A DNA stretch of 5,353 nucleotides from NCBI GenBank assembly GCA_050699055.1, contig JBOHCT010000236.1, forward strand, positions 1 through 5,353. Direction: 5' to 3'. Made by a program: the position numbers and the translations under genes. Origin of the DNA: JBOHCT01 sp050699055. GTDB taxonomy: Bacteria; Actinomycetota; Actinomycetes; Streptosporangiales; JBOHCT01. Positions 1 through 5,226 of this stretch are shown here, piece after piece; the stretch's first letter is position 1, and the number at the start of each line of letters is the position of its first letter. The notes beneath the pieces are model-generated. The model searched no databases. It saw only the letters and a program-made list of their open reading frames with translations, and was not told the origin of the DNA.

Positions 1-1
1 C

Positions 2-256
2 GGCGAGGATGTCGCCGCGGGCGCGACGTTCGCCCAGGAGCTCCGCGATCACGTTCGCAAGGAGATCGGCCCGATCGCCAGGATCCGGCAGATCCTCGCA
101 GTGTCCGAGCTGCCGAAGACACGGTCCGGGAAGATCATGCGACGGCTCCTTCGCGACGTCGCGGAAAACCGCCAGATGGGGGACGTCACCACACTCCAGG
201 ACTCCACCGTCATGGACACCATCAAGGAGAAACTGCCGACCAGCAGCGAGGAGTAA
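2..256 (+). CDS. acs: Acetyl-CoA synthetase (acetate--CoA ligase), C-terminal end only
   Basis: This is the last 84 codons of an AMP-forming acetyl-CoA synthetase; the 5' part lies left of the window. The enzyme activates acetate to acetyl-AMP and then acetyl-CoA in the cytoplasm. What is visible is the small mobile C-terminal domain: the helix-rich stretch ending EIGPIARIRQI, then the signature PKTRSGKIMRRLLRD, then the usual tail with QMGDVTTL and a conserved VMDTIKEKL-type end. The lysine in SGKIMRR is the catalytic lysine of the adenylation step and the site acetylated by Pat-type enzymes in characterised Acs proteins (family knowledge). The TAA stop is followed 13 bases later by a strong hairpin, so this is the last gene of its transcript. 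In M. tuberculosis acs (Rv3667) lies beside the same neighbours seen here. Propionyl-CoA synthetase is the main alternative, but the tail fits Acs better. Confidence 0.93.
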   Translation, partial: GEDVAAGATFAQELRDHVRKEIGPIARIRQILAVSELPKTRSGKIMRRLLRDVAENRQMGDVTTLQDSTVMDTIKEKLPTSSEE

Positions 257-269
257 GCAACCAACCTCG

Positions 270-310
270 GAGGGGGTGCCGTACGGACCTGACGGCACCC
301 CCTCTTTCTT
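270..310 (+). terminator. Intrinsic terminator after acs
   Basis: A 13-bp perfect stem (left arm 270-282, GAGGGGGTGCCGT; right arm 292-304) closes a 9-base loop and is followed by TTTCTT. It starts 13 bases after the acs stop codon. The stem is very GC-rich and the T-tract is short, as is usual in actinomycetes. Confidence 0.9.
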
Positions 311-601
311 GGGCCATTTCCACTCGCGGACTGCACGCGGAACAGAGTGGGGCGAGTGGTGAGCATCAGGATGGTCGTATGACCAGCATCATGATCGCCC
401 TCCGAGCTATGGGATGAGCTCGGCACCGCCGGCAAGCTCACCACCGACACCCACCTGGCGCGGGCGTTCCGATGCCCGCCCGGCCGCGCTAGGGTCGTGA
501 TCATCATCGGTACCGTGTCGTCATCGTTCGCGACGGGTAGATCATCCGTTGCCGCACGTCATGAGCGGCGCGACTCCGCAGGAGGCGCGGGACGCCCGCG
601 T
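311..601. other. Gene-poor stretch between acs and the holin-like gene
   Basis: No intact gene is supported here. It holds the possible VapC remnant (398-469) and two small repeats. CCACTCGC (320-327) is repeated inverted as GCGAGTGG (352-359), with a second GAGTGG at 345-350. TGGTC/GACCA (372-376 and 381-385) forms a small inverted repeat flanked by direct copies of AGCATCA (362-368 and 385-391). The promoter of the holin-like gene should lie towards the right end, but I cannot pick a convincing -35/-10 pair. Confidence 0.5.
398..469 (+). pseudogene. Possible remnant of a VapC-type PIN-domain toxin
   Basis: In frame from 398 the bases read PSELWDELGTAGKLTTDTHLA and then lose resemblance. 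The core GTAGxLTTDxHLA is a motif I recognise from the C-terminal half of many actinobacterial VapC PIN-domain ribonucleases, where the aspartate belongs to the acidic metal-binding cluster. The frame is closed by TGA at 392-394 just upstream. After HLA the expected continuation (AALAIEHGA-like, then a second acidic motif) is absent. No VapB antitoxin frame is visible upstream. If the match is real, this is a degraded scrap of about 20 codons, not a working toxin. The match is short and made by eye, so a chance resemblance is possible. Confidence 0.38.
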
Positions 602-611
602 GGAGGAGGGG
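602..611 (+). promoter_or_regulatory. Ribosome binding site fixing the start of the holin-like gene
   Basis: GGAGGAGGGG ends 3 bases before ATG 615, and its GGAGG core (602-606) is 8 bases away. No comparable Shine-Dalgarno stands before the earlier in-frame TTG (549) or ATG (561), so 615 is the best start. Confidence 0.8.
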
Positions 612-614
612 ACC

Positions 615-1067
615 ATGCCTGAGATCCGGCCCGAGACCGTCGCGACCGAGGAGACCGCCGCCTCGGCGCATGCGGACAAGTCGCTCAGCGAGCTTGTCGC
701 GCTAGCCAAGGAGGACGCCACCAAGCTCGTGCGTTCCGACATCGCCCTGGCGAAGACCGAGATCAAGGGCGACGTCAAGCGCGGCGGCATCGGTGCGGGC
801 ATGTTCGTCGGCGTCGTGATCATGTTGTACTTCTTCGTGATCTTCGGATCGACCGCCGCCGCGTTCGCCATCTCCATGGCCGGACTGCCGTACGCCGTGT
901 CGTTCGGCATCATCGCCGGCGGATACTTCGTCGTCATGCTGATCCTCGCGCTCGTTGGCATCATGTTCCTGCGCAAGCTCAGCAAGGGGCAGCGCACCAA
1001 GGCCGCGCTGCAGGCCACGATGGCGGTGATCAAGCGCCCGAAGCCGGAGGAGCCCGAGGCGGCGTAG
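615..1067 (+). CDS. Holin-like membrane protein (phage holin family / DUF1469-type), Rv3669-like
   Basis: A 150-residue protein. The N-terminal ~60 residues are soluble, charged and probably helical (TEETAASAHADKSLSELV, then KLVRSDIALAKTEIKGDVKR). This is the typical lead-in of Act_holin/DUF1469 proteins, where such a helix lies along the membrane surface. Two transmembrane helices follow, at about residues 59-90 (GAGMFVGVVIMLYFFVIFG) and 97-124 (SFGIIAGGYFVVMLILALVG), joined by a short turn. A positively charged tail (RKLSKGQRTKAALQ, KRPKPEEPEAA) follows. The holin name comes from topology; in chromosomal settings like this no lysis role has been shown, and none of its neighbours here is a phage gene. 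M. tuberculosis has such a protein (Rv3669) between acs and ephE, which supports a vertically inherited gene. The start at 615 is chosen by its RBS; TTG 549 or ATG 561 would add 22 or 18 residues. The gene runs convergently into the transporter gene with only 9 bases between stop codons and no visible terminator. Confidence 0.85.
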   Translation: MPEIRPETVATEETAASAHADKSLSELVALAKEDATKLVRSDIALAKTEIKGDVKRGGIGAGMFVGVVIMLYFFVIFGSTAAAFAISMAGLPYAVSFGIIAGGYFVVMLILALVGIMFLRKLSKGQRTKAALQATMAVIKRPKPEEPEAA

Positions 1068-1076
1068 CAGCGAGCG

Positions 1077-1907
1077 TCAGCCGACCGCGATCAGCGACAC
1101 CGCGGCCGCCGCGCACAGCAGACCCAGCCCCTGCCCGGCGGTGATCCGCTCGCGCAGCACGATCCGGGCGAGCAGGATCGTCGAGGCCGGGTACAGCGAC
1201 GTGAGTACGGCCACCACCGCGAGCAGCTGTTGCCTGGTGGCGAGCATGTACAGCAGGGTCGCGCCGCCGCCGAGTACACCGACGAGCACTCCGCCGAGCG
1301 CCAGGCGAGGCGGGAGGCGGAGGCGGACCCCGCCCCTGACCGCGAAGGCCCAGACGACGAGGATCGAGGTCGCCTGCCCGACGGCCAGCGGCCACAGACC
1401 CGCCTCCGCGGGTACCTGCGCGAGGGCGATGTACAGGAGCGCGAAGCCACCTCCGGCGACGGCGCCGTCGATGACTCCGCTCGCGACTCCCCTTGGCCTC
1501 GCGTCCCCGCTCCTGGACACCAGCCAAACGGCCGGGATCGCGATCGCGATGCCGCAGATCCCGAGCAGCGAGGGCCGCTCGCCGAGCCCCACGCCCACGA
1601 CGACGGGCAGCCCGGCGGCGCACACCGAACTGAGCGACGCCACCACGCTCATCCGCGCCGAGCCGAGCCCGCGGTAGAGGAAGGCGGTACCGGCGCCGCT
1701 GCCGACACCGGACAGCGCCCCCCACGCGAAGGCCGACAGGCTCGTCGTCCAGTCGGAGAACGGCGCGATCACGGCGATCATGGCTGTCGCGGCGGCCTGG
1801 GCGACAACGGCCACCGCGAAAGCCGCGGCCCGCCGCGACATCAAACCAGCGACGAAGTCCGAGACACCGAAAGCGAGGGCGGCGATCAGCGCGAACGCCA
1901 CCCCCAC
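1077..1907 (-). CDS. DMT-superfamily (EamA-type) membrane transporter
   Basis: This encodes about 276 mostly hydrophobic residues in two repeated halves of about five helices each, the 10-helix layout of drug/metabolite transporter (DMT) proteins. The first half carries the EamA-like run RGLGSARMSVVASLSS, followed by an LPVVVGVGLGERPS helix-turn. The second half repeats it as LLAVVAVLTSLYPASTILLA, followed by IVLRERITAGQGLGLL, near the C-terminus. A Gly/Arg-rich linker (RSGDARPRG) separates the halves. Family members export or import metabolites or small toxic molecules; the substrate cannot be read from sequence. Start: GTG 1907 is preceded by GGGGGTGA (1913-1920), one mismatch from the ideal GGAGGTGA, at 5-base spacing. 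TTG 1922 and GTG 1916 lie in frame upstream without an RBS. The gene lies on the same strand as the catalase pseudogene but a strong hairpin separates them, so it probably has its own promoter. M. tuberculosis has no such gene at this place. Confidence 0.85.
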   Translation of the reverse strand: MGVAFALIAALAFGVSDFVAGLMSRRAAAFAVAVVAQAAATAMIAVIAPFSDWTTSLSAFAWGALSGVGSGAGTAFLYRGLGSARMSVVASLSSVCAAGLPVVVGVGLGERPSLLGICGIAIAIPAVWLVSRSGDARPRGVASGVIDGAVAGGGFALLYIALAQVPAEAGLWPLAVGQATSILVVWAFAVRGGVRLRLPPRLALGGVLVGVLGGGATLLYMLATRQQLLAVVAVLTSLYPASTILLARIVLRERITAGQGLGLLCAAAAVSLIAVG

Positions 1908-1912
1908 GTCGT

Positions 1913-1920
1913 TCACCCCC
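1913..1920 (-). promoter_or_regulatory. Ribosome binding site of the transporter gene
   Basis: Read on the minus strand, GGGGGTGA stands 5 bases before GTG 1907 and differs from GGAGGTGA at one base. It argues for GTG 1907 over the longer start TTG 1922. Confidence 0.55.
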
Positions 1921-1947
1921 AAGGAACCGCGACGAACGCCGACAAGC

Positions 1948-1979
1948 GACGGGGCCCGGTCTCTTGGCCGGGCCCCGTC
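1948..1979 (-). terminator. Hairpin terminator after the catalase pseudogene
   Basis: A 12-bp perfect stem (GACGGGGCCCGG at 1948-1959, its complement at 1968-1979) encloses an 8-base loop. It begins 18 bases beyond the catalase stop codon on the minus strand and lies between that gene and the transporter. There is no clear T-tract on either side, as is common in actinomycetes, so termination strength is inferred from the stem alone. Confidence 0.7.
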
Positions 1980-1997
1980 AGCGTATGTCGAGGGTGT

Positions 1998-2727
1998 TCA
2001 GGAAGCGTTCAAGCCCTTTGCGGCCCGTGCGCCGAGGTCGCCGTCGACCCTGCGCCAGTACTCCACGACCCGCTTCTGCACATCGGCCGTCACACCCTGG
2101 GTGGCGTGTCCGACGATGTTGCCGACGAGGCGCTCCCGCGCTGGCTCGTCCACAACCGTGCGGTACATCGTCCCTGGCTGGCCGAAATCAGCCAGGGACC
2201 TGGTGTGCGGTCTCCGGCGACAGCGTCCAGAAGTCCCACTGCATGTCGTTGTCACGCATGCCGTTGTCCGCGCGGCGCTTCTGCGAGTGGATGAAGTCCT
2301 GGAACTTCTGCGGATCGCGGATGAAGAAGACCGGCGTGTTGTTGCCGACCATGTCGTAGTTGCCGTGCTCGGCGTAGAACCTCAGCGCGAACCCACGCGG
2401 GTCACGCTGGGTATCCGCGGAGCCCAGCTCCCCGGCGACGGTGGAGAAGCGGGCGAGCATCGGGATGCGCTTGCCCTTCTGGAAGACGTCGGCCCTGGTG
2501 AACTGGCTGACGTCCTCTGTCGTCTCGAAGAAGCCGAACGCGCCGCTGCCCTTGGCGTGGACCACCCGCTCCGGCACACGCTCGCGGTTGAACTGCGCCA
2601 TCTTCTGGATGAGGTAGTGGTCCTGCAGCAGCAGCGGGCCGTTCGGCCCCACAGACTGGGAGTGCTCATCGCTGGGGGTCAGGTTACCGGCGTCGGTGGG
2701 GGTCGTGGGTGGACGCTGCTCGCTCAC
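1998..2727 (-). pseudogene. Catalase, pseudogene with large internal deletion and frameshift
   Basis: Haem catalases dismutate hydrogen peroxide in the cytoplasm. From GTG 2727 (RBS AAGGAG at 2732-2737) the first 176 codons are a well-kept clade-type catalase N-terminus. They include RVVHAKGSGAFGFFE with the distal histidine (H57), RFSTVAGELGSADTQRDPRG, the GNNTPVFFIRD motif with the catalytic asparagine (about residue 129), and MQWDFWTLSPETAHQV. The reading frame then stops at TGA 2188-2190. The family continues here with HQVTWL and DRG; instead the DNA jumps, in a different frame, to DFGQPGTMYRTVVDE and the catalase C-terminal domain, ending in YWRRVDGDLGARAAKG (63 codons, stop at 1998-2000). 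By comparison with ~485-residue catalases about 245 residues are missing, including the proximal haem-ligand tyrosine (RLFAYPDTH-type motif) and most of the beta-barrel, so no active enzyme can form. Both remnants look otherwise intact, which suggests a recent loss. A possible promoter and palindrome lie upstream. Confidence 0.92.
2170..2199. repeat. 11-bp perfect inverted repeat at the catalase deletion scar
   Basis: GTCCCTGGCTG (2170-2180) is repeated inverted as CAGCCAGGGAC (2189-2199) with an 8-base spacer. On the coding (minus) strand one arm is the last N-terminal sequence (codons for QV, then the place where catalases have TWL). The other arm is the start of the C-terminal remnant (codons for QPGT). 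The repeat therefore spans the join between two parts of the gene that were once some 735 bases apart. It lies inside coding sequence, so it is unlikely to be a terminator. Confidence 0.85.
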
Positions 2728-2794
2728 GTCTCTCCTTCCTCAGGTGCTGCCTGGCCGCGTCACCGGCGAGGGTCCGCGTACGACGCTCGAGGCA

Positions 2795-2823
2795 AGCCTA
2801 GCGGGATCTTGAATGCTTCAAGA
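2795..2823 (-). promoter_or_regulatory. Putative catalase promoter overlapping a 17-bp palindrome
   Basis: TCTTGAATGCTTCAAGA (2807-2823) is a perfect 7-3-7 inverted repeat. On the minus strand it contains TTGAAG (2816-2821), a fair -35, followed after 15 bases by TAGGCT (2795-2800), which fits the actinobacterial TANNNT -10. A repressor bound to the palindrome would cover the -35. Catalase genes of actinomycetes are often controlled by Fur/PerR-type peroxide sensors whose operators are A/T-containing palindromes of this size. No regulator gene is in the window, so the binder is unknown. The same site lies about 62 bases upstream of the divergent hydrolase start and could affect both. Confidence 0.5.
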
Positions 2824-2852
2824 AAACTGGACGCTCCGAACCACCACCCGAT

Positions 2853-2882
2853 GGAGGACCCCACGATGTGACACGCTGGTGA
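2853..2882 (+). promoter_or_regulatory. Strong RBS with a start-stop / mini-ORF before the hydrolase gene
   Basis: GGAGG (2853-2857) is the only good Shine-Dalgarno upstream of the hydrolase, but it points at ATG 2866, which is followed at once by TGA (2869-2871). An overlapping GTG at 2868 opens a four-codon frame (MTRW) whose TGA (2880-2882) overlaps the in-frame hydrolase GTG at 2879-2881. This could be a leader that couples translation to the hydrolase, or a leftover start region. Confidence 0.4.
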
Positions 2883-2884
2883 GC

Positions 2885-3850
2885 ATGCCAGCGCCCGACC
2901 CCTCGGTCGTGGACATCAATGGGCCGTGGACCCACCGCGTGATCAGTGCCGGGGGCACCCAGTTCCACGTCGTCGAGGCCGGGGTGGGACCCCTCGTGCT
3001 GCTGCTCCATGGTTTCCCCGAGTTCTGGTGGTCCTGGCACCGCCAGCTCGTCACACTCGCGGACGCGGGGTACCGGGCCGTGGCCGTCGATCTGCGCGGG
3101 TACGGCGGAAGCGACAAGCCGCCACGCGGGTACGACCTCACCACGCTCGCGGGTGACACCGCCGGCCTCGTCCGGGCTCTCGGCGAGGCGGACGCGGTCG
3201 TGTGCGGGCACGACTGGGGCGGGCTGATCGGGTGGACGTGCGCGACCCTGCATCCCAAGATCGTCCGTGGTCTGGTCGTTGTCTCCGTGCCACACCCGCT
3301 GCCCATGCGCAGGTCTATCCTCCGCGACCCGATCGGGCAGGGCAGAGCGAGCGTGTACGCGCTCGGCTTCCAAGTGCCCGTCCTGCCTGAGCGTCAGCTC
3401 GTCCGGGACGACGCCGACCTGGTCTGTCGCATCCTGCGCGCGTGGTCGGGCCGGGCCGACTGGCCGGACCCCTCCACGGAGCGGATGTGCCGCGATGCCA
3501 TGCGCATTCCTGGCGTTGCCCACAGCGCTCTGGAATACCCCCGCTGGGTCTTCCGCTCCCAGATACGCCCGGACGGCCTGGGCTACGCACGGGCGATGCG
3601 TGCCCCCGTGGAGGCCCCGACGCTCCAGGTCCACGGTGACAGCGACCCGTGCGTACTGGTCCGCAGCGCCGAGGGATCGGGGCGCTTCGTCCTAGCACCG
3701 TACCGCTGGCGGTTGGTCGACAGCGTGGGCCACTTCCCGCACGAGGAGGCACCCGAGGTGTTCGACGCCGAGCTGCTTGCCTGGCTCGCCGACACCCAGT
3801 TACCAGAGGCGCCTGTTCGACAGGAAGGGGGCCGCCGCCCCGGGTCATGA
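2885..3850 (+). CDS. Alpha/beta hydrolase, epoxide-hydrolase (EphE)-like
   Basis: A 321-residue alpha/beta-hydrolase of the epoxide hydrolase/haloalkane dehalogenase group. Visible motifs (numbered from ATG 2885): the oxyanion-hole HGFPEFWWSW (from H42); DLRGYGGSDKPPRGYD after strand 4; the nucleophile elbow GHDWGG with Asp110; the acid in HGDSDP (Asp254); and the histidine in VGHFPHEEAPE (His283). An aspartate nucleophile instead of serine is what marks this group. A cap region with YALGFQVPVLPE (Tyr158) and an EYPRW stretch could supply the ring-opening tyrosines. INGPW near the N-terminus and the GYGGSDKPPRGYD run match what I know of mycobacterial EphE (Rv3670), which has the same neighbours. 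Start: ATG 2885 and GTG 2879 are both possible; neither has a well-spaced RBS. The longer ATG 2813 start lies inside the palindrome and encodes an unconvincing leader. Natural substrate unknown; dehalogenase activity is the alternative. The gene converges on marP across 67 bases (3851-3918) holding only a weak 5-bp hairpin. Confidence 0.87.
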   Translation: MPAPDPSVVDINGPWTHRVISAGGTQFHVVEAGVGPLVLLLHGFPEFWWSWHRQLVTLADAGYRAVAVDLRGYGGSDKPPRGYDLTTLAGDTAGLVRALGEADAVVCGHDWGGLIGWTCATLHPKIVRGLVVVSVPHPLPMRRSILRDPIGQGRASVYALGFQVPVLPERQLVRDDADLVCRILRAWSGRADWPDPSTERMCRDAMRIPGVAHSALEYPRWVFRSQIRPDGLGYARAMRAPVEAPTLQVHGDSDPCVLVRSAEGSGRFVLAPYRWRLVDSVGHFPHEEAPEVFDAELLAWLADTQLPEAPVRQEGGRRPGS

Positions 3851-3918
3851 TCCGCGCTGGTGGTCCAAGAGCGAAGGATCCTACGCCGCGGGACTCACTC
3901 GCGGGTCGGGCACGGGTC

Positions 3919-5112
3919 TCAGTCGCAGCTCTGCGTGGAGACCGGCTCGGTGTTGTCGGCTCCGCTGCGTGCGTCTGATGCCACCTCCTGGGCCGTCAAC
4001 GCGTACCCGGTGTCCGGGTCGTCGACCGCCGCGGCGAAGACCACGCCGTAGACGCCACCATCGGCGGTGAGCAGCGGCCCGCCGGAGTTGCCAGGTTCCA
4101 CCTTCGCCCGCAGGGCGTAGATGTCGCGGGTGACCTGGTGGGTTTGGTAAATGTTCGGTCCGGTCGCCCGCTGCTCGCCGCGGACACGCGCGGGGACGAT
4201 CGTGAAGCCGTGGTTGTGGGGATAGCCGGCGACGACGGCCGCGTCGCCGGAGTCCGCCGACCCGTTGAACTCGAGGGGCCGACGGCTCAGCTGAGGGACA
4301 TAGAGAACGGCCAGGTCACGGTTCGGATCGTAGAGAACGACCCTCGCGTGATGGGTCTCGTCGCCCGTCGCGCTGATCACCCGCGGCCCGCCCCTCACCC
4401 CCGCGACGACGTGGGCGTTGGTCATCACGTGGTGCGGGGCGTAGACGAACCCGGTGCCCTCGATGCGCCGCGAGCACCCGGGAGCCGTCCCCACGACCTT
4501 GACGATGCTGCGCCGCGCGAGCCGAATGTCCGGGTCGTGGATGACCGACTTGCTCGGCGGCTTGACCTCGGTGATGCGGGTCGGCCCCAGATCCCCGAAC
4601 ACCGGAGGGAAGGTGTTTTGATCGACAAGTCGACGAAACGACGCGAACCACGTACGCGCGTAGCTGGGGATCACCTGGTCGACGGAGCGCAGCACCTGCG
4701 AGTGGCGCACCTGGAACGCCAGGCTGGTGAACGGCGAGTTCGCGACGGCCGTACCGATCAGCCAGGCGATCAGCAGCAAGGAGACGATGCTCGCCACCGC
4801 ACCGCCCAGAGCGTCGAAGAAACGCGCCGGGCGCCAGGTCACCCGCGACCGTACGGCCGCACCCACTGACGAGGTGATGAACTGGCCGAGGGTCGCGGCC
4901 ACGAACACCGCGAAGATGGCGACAAGCGCCTCCTGGGTGGCCCCGCCGGCGATCCGGGCGGCGATGTCGGGAGCGACGGTGGCCCCTACTACACCCCCAC
5001 CGAGAAATCCAGCGAAGCTGAGCACCCCCACGATGAAGCCCTGGCGCAGCCCCGAGATACCGAACCCCACGGCGAGCAGCACCAGTACGAGATCGAGGAG
5101 GTCGCCCTTCAC
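3919..5112 (-). CDS. marP: MarP family membrane-anchored periplasmic serine protease
   Basis: A 397-residue protein built like M. tuberculosis MarP (Rv3671c). Residues 1-125 form a CvpA-like membrane domain with four predicted helices (about 4-21, 26-47, 61-82, 100-122). After a linker (about 126-195) comes a chymotrypsin-like protease domain facing the periplasm. Its triad is His234 in MTNAHVVAG, Asp266 in NRDLAVLYV and Ser343 in EPGNSGGPLL, almost the same numbering as the M. tuberculosis enzyme (235, 264, 343). Cys213 (APGCSRRIEGTGF) and Cys396, next to the last residue, match the pair that forms the disulfide controlling the mycobacterial protease. There MarP is needed for pH homeostasis and survival of acid and oxidative stress and cleaves the peptidoglycan hydrolase RipA (established knowledge). 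The start is GTG 5112; there is no good RBS, but a TANNNT box sits 7 bases upstream, so a leaderless message is likely. The gene is complete, with no missing key residue. Confidence 0.96.
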   Translation of the reverse strand: MKGDLLDLVLVLLAVGFGISGLRQGFIVGVLSFAGFLGGGVVGATVAPDIAARIAGGATQEALVAIFAVFVAATLGQFITSSVGAAVRSRVTWRPARFFDALGGAVASIVSLLLIAWLIGTAVANSPFTSLAFQVRHSQVLRSVDQVIPSYARTWFASFRRLVDQNTFPPVFGDLGPTRITEVKPPSKSVIHDPDIRLARRSIVKVVGTAPGCSRRIEGTGFVYAPHHVMTNAHVVAGVRGGPRVISATGDETHHARVVLYDPNRDLAVLYVPQLSRRPLEFNGSADSGDAAVVAGYPHNHGFTIVPARVRGEQRATGPNIYQTHQVTRDIYALRAKVEPGNSGGPLLTADGGVYGVVFAAAVDDPDTGYALTAQEVASDARSGADNTEPVSTQSCD

Positions 5113-5125
5113 GAAGGCAAACCTA
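5112..5125 (-). promoter_or_regulatory. marP: Putative leaderless promoter of marP
   Basis: On the minus strand TAGGTT (5120-5125) fits TANNNT and ends 7 bases before the G of the GTG start codon. This is the spacing expected when transcription starts at the start codon. The -35 region (about 5143-5148, GGCGAT) is poor. No RBS precedes the start. Confidence 0.5.
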
Positions 5126-5226
5126 CCGGTGATCCCGTAGGCATCGCCGAGGCTCCGAAGCTTGTTTGTGGACCTCGCGGGCGTCGGCCCTGCGGGCCTC
5201 CTGGCTTCGGTTCACGTGCTCCCGAG

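Noticed and set aside
615..1067. Holin-like gene as evidence of a prophage
   Set aside because: No endolysin, integrase or other phage gene is nearby, and the same gene sits in the conserved acs-ephE-marP neighbourhood in mycobacteria.
1230..2294. Long plus-strand open frame of 354 codons
   Set aside because: It lies opposite the transporter and catalase frames, crosses the terminator hairpin, and its product is Arg/Asp/Gly/Pro-rich without any motif; it is a GC-rich shadow.
2813..2884. Longer N-terminus for the hydrolase from ATG 2813
   Set aside because: The ATG lies in the middle of the palindrome, has no RBS, and the added 24 residues (rich in Thr, Arg and Trp) do not resemble family N-termini.
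2798..3634. Minus-strand open frame of 278 codons across the hydrolase
   Set aside because: It is antisense to a hydrolase with all catalytic motifs; no recognisable domain and low-complexity composition.
3886..3904. CCGCG/CGCGG hairpin between the hydrolase and marP as a bidirectional terminator
   Set aside because: Only 5 bp with a 9-base loop and no T-tract on either strand; too weak to call.
4138..4869. Plus-strand open frame of 243 codons inside marP
   Set aside because: It is antisense to the protease domain of a complete, motif-perfect MarP and has the Arg/Asp-rich composition of an antisense shadow.
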